A stretch of 64,000 nucleotides of DNA, taken from NCBI RefSeq assembly GCF_020616515.1, contig NZ_CP085135.1, positions 5,751,001-5,815,000 on the forward strand, read 5' to 3'. Below are positions 26,735 through 36,141 of this stretch, piece after piece. The DNA is from Mesorhizobium sp. PAMC28654 (lineage in GTDB: Bacteria > Pseudomonadota > Alphaproteobacteria > Rhizobiales > Rhizobiaceae). The number at the start of each line of letters is the position of its first letter. Positions within the stretch are counted from its first letter, which is position 1. The notes beneath the pieces are model-generated. The model was given only the letters and a program-made list of their open reading frames with translations, ran no database searches and had not been told where the DNA came from. A program made the position numbers and the translations under genes.

Positions 26735-28447
26735 ATGACCAAGAGACGATCGCAGCACTGGTTCGGCGGGCAGGGCAAGGATGCCTTCATCCATCGCAGC
26801 TGGATGAAGAACAACGGCCTGCCCGACGATGCTTTCGATGGCCGCCCGGTGATCGGCATCTGCAACACATTTTCCGAATTCACGCCGTGCCATGTGCACT
26901 TTCGCGGGTTGATCGAGCACATCAAGGCCGGCGTGCTGGAGGCCGGCGGGCTGCCGCTGGAATTCCCGGTCTTCTCCTGCGGCGAATCCAACCTGCGGCC
27001 GACGGCGATGCTATTTCGCAACCTCGCCTCGATGGATGTCGAGGAGGCGATACGCGGCAATCCGATGGATGGCGTCGTGCTGATGGCCGGCTGCGACAAG
27101 ACCACGCCGTCGCTGGTGATGGGCGCGGCGTCCTGCGACCTGCCGGCGATCGTCATTTCCGGCGGGCCGATGCTCAACGGGCGGTTCCAGGGCCGCGAGA
27201 TCGGTTCGGGAACCGATGTGTGGAAGTTCTCGGAGGATGTGCGCGCAGGCGTCATGAGCGAACAGGATTTCGCCAATGCCGAGAGCGCCATGTCGCGCTC
27301 GCCCGGCCATTGCATGACCATGGGCACGGCCTCGACCATGGCCTCGATGGTCGAGGCGCTCGGGCTGGCGCTGCCGGGCAACGCCGCCTATCCGGCTGTC
27401 GACGCGCGTCGCAGCCGCATCGCCCGCATGACGGGGCGGCGCATCGTCGAGATGGTCAATGAGGATTTGCGCCCGTCGGCTATTCTCACAAGGCAGGCCT
27501 TTGCCAACGCCATCCGCGTCAATGGCGCTATCGGCGGCTCGACCAATGCGGTGGTGCATCTGCTCGCCATCGCCGGCCGCGTCGGCACCGAGCTGACACT
27601 GGACGACTGGGACAGTTTTGGCCGCGACGTGCCGACCATCCTCGACCTGATGCCGTCAGGCCGCTTCCTGATGGAGGATTTCTGCTACGCTGGCGGCATT
27701 CCGGCTGTGATGAAAGAGATCGCCGATATGCTCGACCTCGACGCGCTGACCGTCACCGGCAAGAGCGTGCGCGAGAACATTGCCGATGCCCAAAACTACA
27801 ATCCGGAGGTGATCCGCCCACGCGACAAGGCGCTGACGCCGCATGGCGGGATCGCGGTGCTGCGCGGCAATCTGGCGCCCGACGGCGCCATCATCAAGCC
27901 GTCAGCCGCATCGCCAGAACTGATGAAGCATCGTGGCCGCGCCGTCGTGTTCGAGGATATCGACGACTACAAGGCACGCGTCGACGATCCCGCGCTCGAC
28001 ATCGACGAGAGCTCGATCATGGTGCTGAAGAATTGCGGCCCCAAAGGCTATCCGGGCATGGCCGAGGTCGGCAACATGGCGTTGCCCCAAAAGCTGCTCA
28101 AGCAGGGCGTGCGCGACATGATCCGCATTTCCGACGCCCGCATGTCCGGCACCGCCTTCGGCACGGTCGTGCTGCATGCCGCGCCCGAAGCGGCCGTTGG
28201 TGGTCCGCTGGCGCTGGTGAGGAGCGGCGACATCATCGAGCTCGATGTCGAGGCCAGGAGGCTGCACCTGGAGGTCTCCGAGCAGGAGCTCGCGGAGCGG
28301 CGGACATCCTGGGTGGCGCCGGAGCCGGCGATGCGTGGGGGCTATCAGGGCCTCTACACCGAGCATGTGCTGCAGGCGGACCGTGGCGCCGACCTCGATT
28401 TCCTGGTGGGCAGCCGTGGCCACGCCATTCCGCGCGAAAGCCATTGA
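26735..28447 (+). CDS. IlvD/Edd family sugar-acid dehydratase (L-arabonate dehydratase-like)
   Basis: 570 aa from ATG 26735. Cluster-binding cysteines sit in FSCGESNLRPT, AGCDKTTPSLVMGAAS and GHCMTMGTASTMASM, as in iron-sulfur dihydroxy-acid dehydratases. NGAIGGSTNAVVHLLAIAGR and GPKGYPGMAEVGNM, ISDARMSGTAFGTVVLH complete the family. The N-terminal WFGGQGKDAFIHRSWMKNNG is typical of the pentonate/hexonate branch rather than of IlvD for branched amino acids. It should turn L-arabonate (or another aldonate) into its 2-keto-3-deoxy form. It lies 16 bp after the SDR and 11 bp before the DHDPS-family gene. Confidence 0.9.
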   Translation: MTKRRSQHWFGGQGKDAFIHRSWMKNNGLPDDAFDGRPVIGICNTFSEFTPCHVHFRGLIEHIKAGVLEAGGLPLEFPVFSCGESNLRPTAMLFRNLASMDVEEAIRGNPMDGVVLMAGCDKTTPSLVMGAASCDLPAIVISGGPMLNGRFQGREIGSGTDVWKFSEDVRAGVMSEQDFANAESAMSRSPGHCMTMGTASTMASMVEALGLALPGNAAYPAVDARRSRIARMTGRRIVEMVNEDLRPSAILTRQAFANAIRVNGAIGGSTNAVVHLLAIAGRVGTELTLDDWDSFGRDVPTILDLMPSGRFLMEDFCYAGGIPAVMKEIADMLDLDALTVTGKSVRENIADAQNYNPEVIRPRDKALTPHGGIAVLRGNLAPDGAIIKPSAASPELMKHRGRAVVFEDIDDYKARVDDPALDIDESSIMVLKNCGPKGYPGMAEVGNMALPQKLLKQGVRDMIRISDARMSGTAFGTVVLHAAPEAAVGGPLALVRSGDIIELDVEARRLHLEVSEQELAERRTSWVAPEPAMRGGYQGLYTEHVLQADRGADLDFLVGSRGHAIPRESH

Positions 28448-28458
28448 GGTCGACGAGC

Positions 28459-29358
28459 ATGCCAAATTTCCGGCCCGATGATTTCCATGGCATTCATGCC
28501 ATTCTCTACGCGCTGTTTGATGAGAATGAACGACCGGACCGCGCGGCGATGCGCAGGCAGGTCGAGATCTGCCTGGCGACCGGCGTGCATGGCATGGCGG
28601 CGCTTGGCCTGGCCACGGAAGTCGCCAAGCTGACCGAGGCCGAGCGCCGGACGATCATGGACTGGACGGCCGAGGACACCGCCGGAAAAGTGCCGCTCGC
28701 CTTCACCATCTTCGGCTCGTCGGTGGCCGAGCAGGTCGCGCAGGTGCGCCACGCTGAAAGCGTCGGCGCCGACTGGGTGATCTTGCAGCCGCCGCCCGCC
28801 GGGGCGTATGGCGCGCTGGAGTATATCCGCTTCTTCGGGCGTGTCGCCGAGGCGACGGACCTGCCGGTGGCCATCCAGAATGCGCCGGCGTTTTTCGGGC
28901 GCGGCCTGACGTCAGATGAAATCCGCGACCTCGTCACGCTTCATCCCAACATAAGGCTGATCAAGGGCGAGGGCCCGGTCACCGACGTTGCCGGCCTGAT
29001 CGAGCGCACCGAAGGCCGGATACCGGTCTTCAACGGGCGCGGCGGGCTGGAGCTGGTCGACAATTTCCGCATCGGTTGCCGTGGCATGATCCTGGCACCC
29101 GACTGCATCGACCATGCCGTGCGCGCCTATAATGCGTTCCGCGCCGGAGACGAAGCAAGGGCCGAGGCCGAGTACGAAAGAATGCTGCCGGCGGCCGTCT
29201 TCGTCATGCAGGGGATCGAGAACCTGATTTGTTACGGCAAGCGGCTGTTCGGCGCCCGCGCGGGCATCCCGATCCATGATCGCGCCCCCGCCATGCGACC
29301 GAACGCGACCGGGCTGGAGATCGTGGACCGGTTTGCGCGCCGCCTTGGCCGGATTTGA
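28459..29358 (+). CDS. DHDPS/NanA-family enzyme (2-keto-3-deoxy-L-arabonate dehydratase or aldolase-like)
   Basis: 299 aa from ATG 28459. TIM-barrel lyase of the dihydrodipicolinate synthase family: FDENERPDRAAMRRQVEICL, GVHGMAALGLATEVAKLTEAERR, ADWVILQPPPAGAYG and the Schiff-base lysine in NIRLIKGEGPV. In non-phosphorylative pentose pathways this enzyme converts 2-keto-3-deoxy-arabonate to alpha-ketoglutarate semialdehyde, or cleaves it to pyruvate and glycolaldehyde. The sequence alone does not decide between these. It closes the sugar operon; no semialdehyde dehydrogenase follows. Degenerate pieces of a related gene lie at 30540-30650 and 31622-31790. Confidence 0.87.
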   Translation: MPNFRPDDFHGIHAILYALFDENERPDRAAMRRQVEICLATGVHGMAALGLATEVAKLTEAERRTIMDWTAEDTAGKVPLAFTIFGSSVAEQVAQVRHAESVGADWVILQPPPAGAYGALEYIRFFGRVAEATDLPVAIQNAPAFFGRGLTSDEIRDLVTLHPNIRLIKGEGPVTDVAGLIERTEGRIPVFNGRGGLELVDNFRIGCRGMILAPDCIDHAVRAYNAFRAGDEARAEAEYERMLPAAVFVMQGIENLICYGKRLFGARAGIPIHDRAPAMRPNATGLEIVDRFARRLGRI

Positions 29359-29522
29359 GGGCAACGGTTTCGCCACTCCGAGAATGGTCAAGACGGCCCG
29401 CCTGATCCAAAGGGCATCGCCCGTTTTATGCGGGCGCTATGTCAAAGTTGATAGATTCCGCCGCCGGCCTGCGTCAGAGGAAACTACCGTGGCGCATATT
29501 TCGATGGGGTGTCACGCTTGGA

Positions 29523-29558
29523 AGCCCGTTATTCCCCCAAGGATGGCGGGCTTTTTTT
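29523..29558 (+). terminator. Rho-independent terminator after the sugar operon
   Basis: AGCCCG (29523-29528) pairs with CGGGCT (29547-29552), followed by a run of T to 29558. It lies 165 bp after the DHDPS-family stop, in a 391-bp gap that otherwise holds no gene. Confidence 0.65.
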
Positions 29559-29749
29559 CCACTGCGACCAGGATGGCCTCATTCCTTGCCGGCGAACTCG
29601 CTGATCTCTGCAACAGGTCTGCACGTTTGTGAACGCCGGATAGCCCTGGCATCCCCCAATCGGAGGATGCCGAGAGATTTGAACCTCGTTAGAAAGCACC
29701 GGGTTTGGCCCTTGGTATGAGGTATCTCGGAATGGTTACGCGGGGGCCG

Positions 29750-30415
29750 ATGAACAAATTTCTTGCGGTGATGCTTGGGGTCGTTGCTTCCAATCAGGCG
29801 TTCGCCGCCGACAATTCCGGTCGCTCGCCGGTCACCTGGAGCGGCGCGTATTTGGGCGCCGAGCTCGGTCACGCCTGGGCAGAGGGCAACTATTTCGCGG
29901 ACTTTGGTGATTTCACCAATTCCGCTCGCCGCACGCTCGATGGTGCATTCGTCGGTGCCTATGGCGGCTACAATGTCGACCTTGGAAACAGTATCATCGT
30001 TGGCATCGAAGCAGATGCGGCATTGCATGACACGCATGATGAAGGCAGCGCGATTCAAGACCAGGGAATTCCCAGTCCCGCGTATATCATTACCGACCAG
30101 TCATGGTCGGCTGCCGCCAGGGTGCGTGGCGGCTATGCGTTCGGGCGTTGGCTGCCGTTCGTGGCAGGCGGCGTGGCCGCAACCCGGGTGAAGGTTTCGG
30201 ATGCGGCCGAACGCCGTCACCCTTTAAGCAGTACGGATACCTATCTCGGCTGGACCGTGGGTGCCGGCGTCGACTACGCTCTATCGGAGCACGTGATCAC
30301 ACGCCTTGAATATCGATATACCGATTTTGGCGGCCAGGCGCTGGACATCCCGGGCGATCGGACATTCGATCTCAAATCGCAAGACGTGAGGATCGGGGTG
30401 GCTTACAAGTTCTAG
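29750..30415 (+). CDS. Outer-membrane beta-barrel protein (Omp25/porin-like)
   Basis: 221 aa from ATG 29750; an earlier start at 29705 adds 15 residues outside the signal peptide. Signal peptide MNKFLAVMLGVVASNQAFA. The mature chain alternates aromatic and small residues in the way of an 8-stranded OmpA-like barrel: WSGAYLGAELGHAWAEG, GAFVGAYGGYNVDLG, ARVRGGYAFGRWLPFVAGGVAA and the final LEYRYTDFGG...DVRIGVAYKF ending in Phe, the outer-membrane insertion signal. The family is abundant in rhizobia and brucellae (Omp25/Omp31 group). Specific role unknown. Confidence 0.82.
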   Translation: MNKFLAVMLGVVASNQAFAADNSGRSPVTWSGAYLGAELGHAWAEGNYFADFGDFTNSARRTLDGAFVGAYGGYNVDLGNSIIVGIEADAALHDTHDEGSAIQDQGIPSPAYIITDQSWSAAARVRGGYAFGRWLPFVAGGVAATRVKVSDAAERRHPLSSTDTYLGWTVGAGVDYALSEHVITRLEYRYTDFGGQALDIPGDRTFDLKSQDVRIGVAYKF

Positions 30416-30539
30416 CTGAGGGCGCACGGCGTCATCCCAACCAATTGTGTTGTCGGTCTGTCGGTTTTTGCTCCCAGAACCGTTGCCTTGATCTCGGATC
30501 TGCCAACGCGCTGCCGAAGGGGAGCGCCGCCCTGGTGAT

Positions 30540-30650
30540 CTGCAGGGCGGCGTCGGTATATCCGCGTCTTCGGCGGTGTTGCCAAGGCGACGGACCAGTC
30601 GGTGGCGATCCGGAACGGGCCGGCCTTCTTCGGCGCGGCGTGTCTGGAAA
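30540..30650 (+). pseudogene. Degenerate internal fragment of a DHDPS-family gene
   Basis: This stretch parallels 28805-28910 of the intact gene (TATATCCGC.TCTTCGG.CG.GT.GCC.AGGCGACGGAC..G.CGGTGG) but is frameshifted and lacks both ends. Together with 31622-31790 it looks like a decayed second copy now split by the porin-like gene at 30703-31383. Confidence 0.7.
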
Positions 30651-30702
30651 AGATCAGACAGCCCGAGGCCACCGGCCTGCGGAATCGGGCGTCTTGTCTT
30701 GG

Positions 30703-31383
30703 TCAGAGCGAGTGTTTGTAGCCGATCGCGATGTTGAGCTTGTCGGCCGACAGGTCGTTGTAAGGCGACGACGTCGTGTCGGTCTTCTTCCACGAATAAC
30801 CGACGTTGGCATAAACAGCATTGGTGGAGTCGATGTTGTAGGTCACGCCAGTGGCCACCTTGGGCGTTTCCCAGGTGGTGCTGAAGGCATTGCGATAGCG
30901 CAGGTTGAACACGTTCCATGTCCACTGCTTGGTCAGTTTCCAATCGCCTGCGAGATACAGCGCGTAGTAGGGAACCTGCGCGTTGGCATCCGCACCCTTG
31001 ATGATGGCTGTGTCGTGCCAAGTGTAGCCAAAGGCCACGCTGGGCGTCAGGGTAAAGACATCGGTCAACTTGATTTTGTAGCCGAGGCTCGCTTCACCGT
31101 AATACTGCGACTTTCCGCCGGTCTTGAAGGTGGGCTGGAAAAATACGCCGCCGACAAAATTATTGTCGAAATTGTGCGAAACGCTCAACTTGAAGTAGGT
31201 GTCGGCAAGCGAGCGAGCGGTGTTGCTGCCATTGTTGATGGCGTAGAACTCTGGGCTACCCTCGATGCCGATGGTCCAGGTGGGCGCCGCCGGCGGCGGC
31301 GCTTCAACCAGATCGGCCGCGAAGGCGGATGTCGCCATGGACAGGCAGATGCCCAATGGCGCGATAATTTTACGAAAAGGCAT
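30703..31383 (-). CDS. Secreted outer-membrane beta-barrel protein
   Basis: 226 aa. Signal peptide MPFRKIIAPLGICLSMATSA, cleavage after AFA (about residue 22). The mature part has alternating strands: WTIGIEGSPEFYAIN, TYFKLSVSHNFDNNFVGGVF, YGEASLGYKIKLTDVFTLTP, YALYLAGDWKLTKQWTWNVF, AVYANVGYSWKKT and DKLNIAIGYKHSL. This is an outer-membrane barrel of about 10 strands, unrelated in detail to the 29750 protein. Function is not evident. It is transcribed between the two decayed DHDPS-like fragments, suggesting that its arrival or a rearrangement split the old copy. Confidence 0.75.
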   Translation of the reverse strand: MPFRKIIAPLGICLSMATSAFAADLVEAPPPAAPTWTIGIEGSPEFYAINNGSNTARSLADTYFKLSVSHNFDNNFVGGVFFQPTFKTGGKSQYYGEASLGYKIKLTDVFTLTPSVAFGYTWHDTAIIKGADANAQVPYYALYLAGDWKLTKQWTWNVFNLRYRNAFSTTWETPKVATGVTYNIDSTNAVYANVGYSWKKTDTTSSPYNDLSADKLNIAIGYKHSL

Positions 31384-31621
31384 GGTATTCCCCTCAATCC
31401 GAGATGTGGCGGTGCACCGTTCGGCGGAATGGGAGGAAACCGTCGAACGATTTCAGATTTTTGGGCTCATTTCAGGCGCTTGACGACGAACGAGGTTCCA
31501 AAGAACAAGCAAGCCGGCAAAAAATTGTACTCGCATTGCCGTGCTTTCAGCAGAGTTGCTCCGCCTGGATCGCCGCGCCGTCCGACGGAGCGCGGGCGGC
31601 GGAAGAATCGATCGCGTCGAA

Positions 31622-31790
31622 AATGCTTGTCGCCTACCTCGAAAACCTGGTCTGCCATGGCAAGCGGCTGTTCGGCGCCCGCGCGGGAATCCCGATGCAT
31701 GACCGCGCCCCGCCATTCGACCAGACGCGACCGGGCTTGACTTGGTGGATCGGTTCGAGCGGCGCCTTGGCCGGATTTGTCAGGGCCAAC
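31622..31790 (+). pseudogene. Degenerate 3' fragment of a DHDPS-family gene
   Basis: It encodes YLENLVCHGKRLFGARAGIP and a following MHDRAP segment before the frame degrades, parallel to GIENLICYGKRLFGARAGIP near the end of the intact gene at 28459-29358. The shared DNA reaches the CTTGGCCGGATTTG just before the old stop codon. No start or ribosome site. Confidence 0.75.
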
Positions 31791-31815
31791 GCAAGGTTCG
31801 CTCAAAGAGCCATGG

Positions 31816-32285
31816 TCACGGAACGGCTGAGATGGGGGACAAGCCGCCAGATCCGGGAAGGCTGTTGCTACATCCCGGAAGCCGGGGATTAGCCAGGCAC
31901 AGGCAGGCCGGCGTCTGGGCTGAGGTAGCATTGGAGCACGAAGTGTCGTTGGAGGAATTCGAAGCGTGGCGCAAGGCATTGGCGATGAGGCCACCCGTGA
32001 CGCCGCCTGTTACACCCGCAACCGCCGCGCCTGCGATCACGGTGCCGAGACCGGCGCCCGAGCCAGTGCCGTCGGCCACGAGCGAGGCGCCGCCCTTGCC
32101 GCGATCCTGAATGTCTTGACATGGGTTACCACGGGCGCGGTGCCTGCCTTGTCGGCGCCAATCGTCACAACGTCCTGAAACCTTGTTCCATCCGCCAATC
32201 GATAGGGCGCCAATACCTGGGTGCCCGAAACCGCACAGCCGGCGAGCATGGCAATGCCGGCAGCCAACAAAGGTCTGAATTTCAT
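31816..32285 (-). pseudogene. Small lipoprotein gene, frameshifted
   Basis: From ATG 32285 the N-terminus is a lipoprotein signal (MKFRPLLAAGIAMLAGC, lipobox LAGC) followed by DGTRFQDVVTIGADKAGTAP and THVKTF. The frame then slips near 32109. In the neighbouring frame the protein continues DRGKGGASLVADGTGSGAGL, a Gly/Ala-rich hydrophobic segment (VIAGAAVAGVTGGVTGGLIA) and a Cys/Ser/Asn tail to 31816. One missing base restores about 156 aa. The glycine-zipper-like segment suggests membrane association. No named family recognised. Confidence 0.65.
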
Positions 32286-32549
32286 TCGCCTCCCGCATGG
32301 ATGGCGAGACGACGACAAGCAAAGCAGTCCGAACATGATTTCCACACGCTGCCCAACGGTCGATCGACAGGATCGACACGGCAGCACATTTGTCAGCGCC
32401 AGATGACCCTCGCCCCCCTAATTCGGGGGATGTCGCGAGATTTGGACCGCGCCATAAAGCGTTGGGTTGCATCATCCAATCGGGGGAGGCGACCCAAACC
32501 AGCCGTCTTACAGTGTGGAGGCCAATCACGGTTTCAGGAGTTCATTGAC

Positions 32550-32879
32550 ATGAAATTCACCCTCGTACGCAAGAGCAAGAATATGAGGAGTCTCGCGTTG
32601 GCGGTCACTGTTGCATTCGGGGCCATCGGTTCAGTTTCGATGGCGGACGCATCTGTTCTCAAGCTCCACAAGACCAGCGTCGACGGGTGTCAGAAATTTG
32701 TGAAGCCCGATGGCAAGACCTGGAAGGCGGTAGGGAAAATTGTTGTGCAGGGGGCATGCCCGGCCGACCTCAAAGGCACGCCGACAATTCACGGCGAAAT
32801 GCTCGACGCTCACTCAGTCAAGCTGGCCAACGGCTCCATCTGCCGGTTCGATGATCACGGTTCGGGGCGGTGCAGTTGA
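32550..32879 (+). CDS. Small secreted hypothetical protein
   Basis: 109 aa from ATG 32550, preceded by an AGGAG ribosome site. N-terminal signal peptide with a basic start (MKFTLVRKSKNMRSLALAVT) and cleavage after ADA near residue 34. The mature protein has three Cys (DGCQKF, QGACPAD, GSICRFDDHG, GRCS gives a fourth) that could form two disulfides. I do not recognise a family. The flanks are non-coding on both sides. Confidence 0.7.
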   Translation: MKFTLVRKSKNMRSLALAVTVAFGAIGSVSMADASVLKLHKTSVDGCQKFVKPDGKTWKAVGKIVVQGACPADLKGTPTIHGEMLDAHSVKLANGSICRFDDHGSGRCS

Positions 32880-33496
32880 CCTAGGAGGCAACCCTCGCAA
32901 CAGAGTTGCATCCAGAAGCATCCCGAAAACAATCCGTCAGGCAATCAACAGCCTTCTCGTGGTTTTGCTAAAGCGCGTCGCGTCGAAACGGATTCATGCG
33001 ACGCGTTTTAGGTCTTTTGTTTCGTGCATGTCGTTATCCCGAAACCGAGGCACTTTTGGGCGACATGCATTAGCATCACGAGCGATCGCAGCCCGCGTTT
33101 GCAGCAACGCAAGCCGCGGTTGGAGGCGGACTGGAAGAAATGCCTCGTCATATCAGGACTGGGCGCTGGGATTTCCGTTGAGCCGACCGCTGCCTGGCGG
33201 CATGCATTGCAACGGATCCAACAACATCGCGGCAAGACAGACAGCGCAACGATCATCCACACATCATCCAAATGGGGGATGCATGATCATCAGATGTCTC
33301 TGAAATACATCTGATGTCTGGGCGTGGGCGGGTGATAAAAGCTTGCGCCACATTTGGTGGTGGATTGTCCGGCGCAGGCATGATCAGTCTTGGGCAAATG
33401 CGGGTAAACTTCAAATTTCAATGCCGTCAGATCATCCGACCCGATGCGAGGTCGTTCTGTCCATGAAATCTTCTGACGGAGGCCGGGCGGGCAATC
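32880..33496. other. Intergenic region with repeat, upstream of the LuxR-type gene
   Basis: 617 bp with no convincing gene. It contains the palindromic repeat at 32967-33069. Nearer the LuxR-type start the DNA is less GC-rich and likely holds its promoter. Confidence 0.45.
32967..33069. repeat. Intergenic palindromic repeat, type B
   Basis: Two stem-loops side by side. TAAAGCGCGTCGC pairs with GCGACGCGTTTTA (32969-33011), and TGCATGTCG pairs with CGACATGCA (33026-33069). The second stem-loop with its CACTTTTGGGCGACATGCA arm recurs at 60880-60923. This is a typical mobile or structural intergenic palindrome of rhizobial genomes. Confidence 0.7.
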
Positions 33497-34048
33497 ATGT
33501 CATCGAGTGAGAGGCGTTTGGCGTCTGATGTTGCTGAACTCAAGACGACTATCAGCGCCGCTGCCTGCGATGTTAACCGTTGGACCGACGTTGCCCAAAC
33601 CTTGCAGAGCATGATTCCAGACTCAAAGATCCTGTTTCAGGTTGTGGAAAAAGAACCCACAACCGTGCGCCAAGTCATTTATTCGGGCTTCAGCGATCAG
33701 ACCATCGAGCACTATGGCGCCCACTATTGGAAGGTCAATCCCTGGACCAAAGGGGTGAACGAAATGGAGATGTCTTCATTCAAAAGAGCGTCAGAACTCT
33801 ACCCTAACAGATTGCTCAGGGAGACAGAATTCTTCGCTGATCTTGTGGGCCCCGAGCGTGGCTGCGACGACGCGACAGCCTTGAAATTTGCCGCACACAA
33901 AGACCGATATGCGCTTTTGGCCGTGCACCATGATTTTCGGCATCACGAGCAGACGCATGCGCGGGGCAAGGCCTTGCTGCAAAGCCTCGTGCCTGGCCTT
34001 CGAACCGCGCTCGAAATAAACCGCCTCACCAACCCATTTTTTCATCTA

Positions 34049-35102
34049 GAGCAGAATCTGATCATTCCGGCTCATATCCTGTTGCGGCGAAGTAGTTGGC
34101 GCACTCGGTTGGTGTGAAGCAAGGCAGTGCGGCGCTGATGGTATCCCACAATTCCGCGACGGTTCGTGCGGCGGCTTTGCGTAGAATCGATTTCAGCTTG
34201 GAAAAGGCGTTCTCGATCGGGTTGAAGTCGGGGGAATAGGGCGGGAGGAACATCATCCTTGCGCCGGTTGCTTCGATCGCCACACGGGCGGCTGCGCTTT
34301 TGTGCGCCGGCAGGTTGTCGAGGATCACGACATCGTCGGGCCGCAGCGTCGGCACGAGAACCTGCTCGACATAGGCGACAAACCATTCGCCAGTCATCGG
34401 GCCGTCCAGGACCATTGGCGCGGTCATGCCAGTGAGGCGCAGGGCGCCGGTGAACGTCGTCGTCTTCCAATGGCCATGCGGGATTGGCGATCGGCACCGC
34501 ATCCCGCGCTTCGTGCGCCCCCGCAGTCGAGCCATCTTTGTCGAGGCTCCGGTCTCGTCGATGAAGACCAGATGCTCGGGATCAAGATCGGGCTGGGCGT
34601 CGAACCAGGCGTTTCGTCGCGCCGCCACGTCTGGCCGCTCCTGCTCGCTGGCGTGCGCCGTTTTTTTTGAAGGTCATGGAGTGACGATCGAGAAACCGCC
34701 AGATCGTGCTCGTCGCAAACGACGCGCCATGCTCCTGTCGCAGCAACTCGGCGAGTTCGACCAGCGTGATGTCCACCCGCCTCTCGATCGCCGCCAGGAT
34801 GATGTCGCGATACGCTTCAACGCGGTGGGACCGCCTGTCGCCGCCCTGCGGCTTTGCGCAGGTGGCTCCGGTCTCGCGCCATTCCCGGACCCAACGCACC
34901 GAGCTTGCCGCCGCCACGCCAAATCGCGCCGCTGCCGCCCGTCGCGACAGGCCGCCATCAACCGCTGCGACCACCCGAGCCCGCAAATCTTCCGATAAGG
35001 ATTTCGCCATGCCATGCCGGCCTCCGAATCCAGCAGATATGCTGAATCAGATTTCCAATCCCAACGAAACCCCTATCGATTCTATCCGCTCGGATTTTGC
35101 TC
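34049..35102 (-). mobile_element. IS630-family element, copy 1
   Basis: 1054 bp with imperfect terminal inverted repeats (GAGCA[A/G]AATC[C/T]GA) flanked by TA at 34047-34048 and 35103-35104, the target typical of IS630/Tc1-mariner. It encodes one transposase in two overlapping frames. Copy 2 at 45384-46437 has the same length and identical encoded proteins, in opposite orientation. Confidence 0.93.
34062..35010 (-). CDS. IS630-family transposase (two overlapping frames)
   Basis: Frame 1 (35010-34582) encodes the N-terminal helix-turn-helix part: SEDLRARVVAAVDGGLSRRAAAARFGV up to MTFKK. Frame 2 (to 34062) carries the DDE domain: HLVFIDETGASTKM, VVILDNLPAHKSAA and PPYSPDFNPIENAFSKLK. A run of eight A on the coding strand after ATGACCTTC is the likely slippage site that joins the frames (programmed frameshift known in IS630 elements). 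Both copies in the window keep the A8, which favours programmed slippage over decay. Confidence 0.88.
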
Positions 35103-35740
35103 TAGCGGGAGGACGTCGATTGATTGATCAACTCGTTGACGCTGCAATCGTGGTGGATGAGGACTGCCGCCTCCTTGCTTCAAATGCCCCTGCAAACGAG
35201 CTTCTGGCGGATGCCGGCCTTATCCTGGTCAGGGCGCAGGATATCGTCCAGATCAATGATGCGGAAGCAAACGCTGCCTTTGCACGGCTTGTGCGAAACA
35301 GTTGCAGCCTCGGAAACGGGCGGGCCAGACTGAATGATCTGATCGTCAATTCCGCCTCGGCAAGTCATGTCGTTACATGTGTTCCAGTCGCGATCGATCA
35401 AACAAAAGCGTTGCCGGCAGGGCTTCTGTCGATGTTTGCTCCCAAAACCGTGGCCCTGGTCATACTTCGTCCTCGTGCAAGCGAAGACCCTTCCATCGTC
35501 GTGGGAAATCTGCGCCAGCATTTTGGACTGACCAAGGCCGAAGCCAGCCTGATCCTGGAGTGCGAACGCGGTGGCACGCTTTCGGAAATCGCCGAGCGGG
35601 TCGGCGTCTCGCGCTCGACGATCCAAACCCATCTCAAGGGAATCTTCGCCAAGACCGGCACCTCCAAGCAGAGGGATGTCGTTACGCTGGTGACGCGCCA
35701 CAGGGCCGCTGGCAACCTGTTCTCCATCGACGGCTTTTGA

Positions 35741-36141
35741 AAGCGGATCTGCAAATGCCGTGGTGAAGGACGGGGCCAACAGTTGCAAGATGGCTTGGTC
35801 ATCTGGCCCAACGCGGCGGCGGCGGATTTGAAATTGGCCAGCTGGCTTGCAGCTGCCAACCGCCGAGACGCCCTATCCCCCTTGAGGTGTTGATGATGGC
35901 CTCCCGGTAGCGACCCATTTTGCCCGTCGGTCAAAGCGCCAGCGGGCCTCGCCGGTCGACAACTCTTTGTGAAGAGCCGGTGAAAGGTCAGCCAAGTCAC
36001 AATTGCGCAAGAGGGCGCGGATATTGGTCCGGGCGATGTTTGCCGTAGCTTTTCCGCACAGAGAAAATCACGGCGCTTGAAATCGATGCCGTTGGCGATG
36101 CGCGAGCGCCGGGACGGGCACGAATGAGGGATGAGGGCAAC
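35741..36141. other. Intergenic region between LuxR remnant and DUF1003 gene
   Basis: 401 bp. No ORF with a ribosome site or family match, no repeat seen. The DUF1003 promoter is presumably here. Confidence 0.4.

Larger units (their letters stand above)
33497..35740 (+). pseudogene. LuxR-family regulator split by an IS630-family element
   Basis: The 5' part (33497-34048) and the 3' part (35105-35740) rejoin exactly in frame when the insertion and one copy of the TA target duplication are removed (...NPFFHL + AGGRRLIDQLVDAAIVV...), giving 395 aa. The C-terminus is a LuxR/GerE helix-turn-helix (LTKAEASLILECERGGTLSEIAERVGVSRSTIQTHLKGIF). The N-terminal 350 residues are a sensor region of unknown ligand with PAS-like character. 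As it stands the protein ends after a few residues inside the IS and lacks its DNA-binding domain, so the regulator is knocked out. Confidence 0.9.
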
